From Dorea sp. 5-2 (GTDB lineage Bacteria > Bacillota > Clostridia > Lachnospirales > Lachnospiraceae), in NCBI RefSeq assembly GCF_000403455.2, contig NZ_KE159770.1, positions 200,533-264,532 on the forward strand: a stretch of 64,000 nucleotides of DNA, given 5' to 3'. Under the pieces are notes generated by a model. The model was not told the origin of the DNA and did not search any database. It worked only from the letters and a program-made list of their open reading frames with translations. Both the position numbers and the translations under genes were made by a program. Every line of letters starts with the position of its first letter. Position 1 is the first letter of the stretch. This document shows positions 61,515-64,000 of this stretch, piece after piece.

Positions 61515-63075
61515 ACTTATAGAATAGGCGGACAGAGCCATCCTCGTTGACCTCAATCTTTTCGAGAAGCTCCCACACTACCTCTCTTGTAAGCTCATCC
61601 ATATCTATATAGTGAATGAATCTTTCCACCCACTTGTTCTGCTCATCATACCGTTCCTCCCTCTCTGCCTGCCGTGCCTCTAATTGTTCGAGCGCGTTTT
61701 TATGATTTCTTATTTCCTCTTCATATGCCTTTGTATAAGACACGTACTCTTCTTTTGATATGAGCTCATCCATATAATTCTGATAGGTCTTCTTCTTATA
61801 TCTCTCTTTACGCTCGATCTCTTCTTCTATACAGCGCATCCGGCTCTGGCGGCTGTCTGCCGCAGCATCTGTATATTTCGCTTTCTTCAGGTTGGAAATG
61901 TCCTTCGAAGTCAGTATTTTCCCCGCTTCTTCTTGCAGTGCGGCAAAGACTGTCTTCTTTAACCGCACGTCATTCACGGCATGTCTGGCGCACATCTTCT
62001 TCCCTTGTGTCTTATACGTTTTACAACAGTACCCGATAAACCTGTGATCTCCCCTTCGCTCATACATACGAACCATAGCATGTTTACAATCCGCACAGAA
62101 GATCATCCCGGAGAATAAAGACGCGCTCCCTTTTGCGGCGACCGCCCGTGTGCGGATCTTCTGCCTCTCCCGGACTTTTGCGAAGGTATCCGGATCTATG
62201 ACCGCCTCATGTATGCCCGTTACCCGGATCCATTGTTCTTTTGGCTGCTTTACATGCCTTCTGTCCTTATAAGAAAGGTTATGATACTTATTCTGGACCA
62301 TATTTCCTATATAGACCTCGTTGTTCAGGATCGTATGTATCGTCTGATAGGACCAGTTCTTCGTCGTCTTCCTCTCATGGGAATTGTGATAATTGATACC
62401 AAGCACTTCCCGCTTGTATCTTGTAGGGATCAGGACTCCTTCTTCTGTGAGGATCTTCCCGATCTTCGCCTTCCCATACCCCTTAAGATATAGATCATAG
62501 ATTCTTCGGACCACCTCTGCCGCATATTCATCTACGATCAGGCGGTTATGGTTCTTTGGATCTTTCACATATCCGTACGGACACGATGCGCCCAGATACT
62601 GCCCGTCTCTCATCTTTGCTCTCAGCGCGCTCCTGATATTTTCAGACAGGTCTTCACAGTACCATTCATTTACCAGCCCGTTGATCTGGCGTGATTTCTT
62701 ATTCCCAAGAACCGCGGTATCCGCTCCGTCCACCACTCCGATAAAGCGTATCCCCAGATTCGGAAAATCATGATGGAGATACTTCTCTATGTGTTCCATA
62801 TTACGGGAGAACCTGGACTGTGACTTTGCTATCACGATCTGGAATTTCCCCAGTCTCGCATCCGTCAGCATGCGCTCGAACTCCGGCCTTGTATCATAGA
62901 GGCCGCTCTCGTCGTCATCTGCGTATATCTCTGCGATCTGATAATCATGGCGCAGGGCATAATCGGCAAGCAGGAGCCGCTGGTTCTGAATACTGGCGCT
63001 TTCATCTCCTTTGGTCAACTTATCTTTATCCTCTTTCGATAATCTAAGATACAGGGCTGCCTTATTCTTCTCCAC
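61489..63075 (-). CDS. Large serine recombinase
   Basis: 528 residues from GTG at 63075. Resolvase domain with the nucleophile Ser in ALYLRLSKEDKD (about residue 13) and the conserved IVIAKSQSRFSRNMEHIEKY block; recombinase domain (GYVKDPKNHNRLIVDEYAAE); zinc ribbon (FCADCKHAMVR ... CCKTYKTQGKKMC); C-terminal coiled coil (~400-490). Integrates or excises phage- or transposon-type elements through short att sites. No att site or cargo boundary could be seen. The start overlaps the end of a 45-aa ORF. Confidence 0.93.
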   Translation of the reverse strand: MEKNKAALYLRLSKEDKDKLTKGDESASIQNQRLLLADYALRHDYQIAEIYADDDESGLYDTRPEFERMLTDARLGKFQIVIAKSQSRFSRNMEHIEKYLHHDFPNLGIRFIGVVDGADTAVLGNKKSRQINGLVNEWYCEDLSENIRSALRAKMRDGQYLGASCPYGYVKDPKNHNRLIVDEYAAEVVRRIYDLYLKGYGKAKIGKILTEEGVLIPTRYKREVLGINYHNSHERKTTKNWSYQTIHTILNNEVYIGNMVQNKYHNLSYKDRRHVKQPKEQWIRVTGIHEAVIDPDTFAKVRERQKIRTRAVAAKGSASLFSGMIFCADCKHAMVRMYERRGDHRFIGYCCKTYKTQGKKMCARHAVNDVRLKKTVFAALQEEAGKILTSKDISNLKKAKYTDAAADSRQSRMRCIEEEIERKERYKKKTYQNYMDELISKEEYVSYTKAYEEEIRNHKNALEQLEARQAEREERYDEQNKWVERFIHYIDMDELTREVVWELLEKIEVNEDGSVRLFYKFRGSGSSE

Positions 63076-63199
63076 CGCCGTCCTCCGTCTGATACATTCT
63101 TATGACAGACAACATGCATTCTGTCAGTTCCTTCGTCCCATAAGTCACGTCTGCGATTTTCAATAAGGAAGGTTCCTGTTCTTTTTCGTCTTTTTCCAT
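63062..63199 (-). CDS. Small ORF coupled to the recombinase (45 aa)
   Basis: MEKDEKEQEPSLLKIADVTY, then GTKELTECMLSVIRMYQTED, ending in GGGEE before TAA at 63062-63064. It overlaps the recombinase GTG by 14 nt. AGAGGA lies 13 nt upstream of the ATG. A short helical protein of this type regularly precedes clostridial large serine recombinases in my recollection, possibly as a partner; unproven. Confidence 0.5.
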   Translation of the reverse strand: MEKDEKEQEPSLLKIADVTYGTKELTECMLSVIRMYQTEDGGGEE

Positions 63200-63284
63200 G
63201 CCGTCATTCTTCCTCTCATATACACCGTTTTTTCATTTTATGCCGGAAAAGATCATGTTATCCGCTTTTTATTACGTTTCATAC

Positions 63285-63313
63285 TTGCGCCGTCTTCTTT
63301 TATCCCTTATATT
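63285..63313 (+). promoter_or_regulatory. Promoter of the plus-strand membrane sensor gene
   Basis: TTGCGC (63285-63290), 17-nt spacer and TATATT (63308-63313), ~70 nt upstream of the ATG. Confidence 0.5.
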
Positions 63314-63383
63314 AGAATATAGCAGAAGCGTTGTATCTTTCGGCGCCTGCACTATATGATATATGATCGATCCGGAGTGTTCT

Positions 63384-64000
63384 ATGAGAAATTGTCCAAA
63401 GGAAACTACATTTTACAGTATTATCATTATTCTTGCCGCGCAGTTCAGCATGAATCTTTTCATCGCGGATTTCAAGATCTCTATCGCTGTGGTCTGCTTT
63501 TCTGTCTTATTATTTCTGACGGAAGATTTCCCCGTCCTTCCAGTTACCGGTATATCGGCAGTCGGCGTCTGGCTTTCCAGGCTTTTACTCTACTGGTTCA
63601 GACATGGGAGCGTCAGTCGCTCCTATCTTACATACATGCCGGAGATGTCCTTTTATATCTGTTATGGCACGCTTCTTTACCTCTATACCCGTCTTTGCCC
63701 GGATTACGGAAAACACCAAAAAACGGCTGTATTCGTCATTCTGCTGATCGATTATGCCGCCAATCTTTCCGAATTGCTGCTCCGTCTGGGAGGCAATCCC
63801 CCAAACATCCATGCACATGCCGGGATCCTTCTGGTTGCGGCGCTCCGCACCCTTATCATATGGTGTATTCTTACTGTGTTTGAACGTTATCGTTTTCTTC
63901 TTCTAAGACAGGAGCATGAAGACCGCTACAGACGCCTTCTCCTTCTTATCTCCCGCTTGAACGGAGAGATCGTCTGGATGAAGAAAAATACCACATTGAT
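63384..64000 (+). CDS. Multi-pass membrane sensor, probable histidine kinase (3' end outside window)
   Basis: 205 residues visible from ATG at 63384 (GGAGTG 4 nt upstream). Five or six membrane helices (FYSIIIILAAQFSMNLFIAD; ISIAVVCFSVLLFLTEDF; FYICYGTLLYLYTRL; TAVFVILLIDYAANLSELLL; AGILLVAALRTLIIWCIL) are followed by a charged helix (RYRFLLLRQEHEDRYRRLLL) and MKKNTTLI at the edge, as in sensor kinases before the phosphoacceptor region. No catalytic motif is reached, so the assignment is provisional. Confidence 0.55.
   Translation, partial: MRNCPKETTFYSIIIILAAQFSMNLFIADFKISIAVVCFSVLLFLTEDFPVLPVTGISAVGVWLSRLLLYWFRHGSVSRSYLTYMPEMSFYICYGTLLYLYTRLCPDYGKHQKTAVFVILLIDYAANLSELLLRLGGNPPNIHAHAGILLVAALRTLIIWCILTVFERYRFLLLRQEHEDRYRRLLLLISRLNGEIVWMKKNTTL

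Noticed and set aside
63062-64000. 175-codon plus-strand frame 63356-63883
   Set aside because: It overlaps the better frame starting at 63384, which has a ribosome site and clear membrane helices and stays open to the window end.

Overview
The window reads as chromosomal DNA of a spore-forming Firmicute, most likely a Lachnospiraceae gut bacterium. The evidence is a complete spoIIIAA-AH sporulation operon, the clostridial rimP-nusA-rnpM-ylxQ-infB-rbfA-nrnA-truB-ribF order, an Asp23 protein heading a nusB-xseA-xseB-ispA-dxs-tlyA-nadK-argR-recN operon, Gram-positive Shine-Dalgarno sequences and intermediate GC content. The family-level placement is inference; no rRNA or tRNA gene was seen.

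Layout. 1-3420 (minus): an AgrC-like sensor kinase cut by the window edge, its LytTR response regulator with an in-frame TGA, a hypothetical gene and a coiled-coil gene with an in-frame TAG. 3.4-9.15 kb is a graveyard: an IS4-type transposase with an internal deletion, an IS1182-type transposase lacking its N-terminus, a tyrosine recombinase remnant, an apparently intact HTH + AlbA/ATPase gene pair, and fragments of a second ATPase, a transposase and a MATE exporter. 9.15-12.6 kb holds a LacI regulator, an AAA-ATPase/nuclease and an XRE regulator. 12.6-17.2 kb is a decayed two-component system plus ABC transporter (only the ATPase is intact), flanked by an effector-domain remnant and an aminotransferase remnant. 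17.4-19.1 kb has an unrecognised zinc-motif protein and a broken toxin-antitoxin pair.

19.1-53.2 kb is a well-kept core on the minus strand: DNA repair, arginine regulation, NAD kinase and isoprenoid genes; release factor 3; an unusual FtsA-like protein; spoIIIA; pnp and rpsO, each with its own promoter and structured leader; a Na/Pi transporter; the translation/transcription-factor operon; and a TelA/XpaC pair. 53.3-57 kb is a VTC polyphosphate-polymerase-like / DUF4956 / carbohydrate-binding lipoprotein cluster. 57.1-64 kb is accessory again: a dacF gene without its catalytic N-terminus, a HipA-like kinase, an Rpn-type C-terminal fragment, a broken AAA-nuclease gene, a large serine recombinase with a small partner ORF, and the start of a membrane sensor gene on the plus strand.

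The main theme is contrast: an intact housekeeping backbone and accessory stretches in which about 16 genes carry nonsense codons, frameshifts or clean internal deletions. The best candidates for something undescribed are the FtsA-like actin fold with appended small domains and an acidic linker, the VTC/DUF4956/repeat-lipoprotein cluster, the 422-residue zinc-motif protein, the structured leaders of rimP, pnp and rpsO, and a palindromic repeat present at two decay sites.
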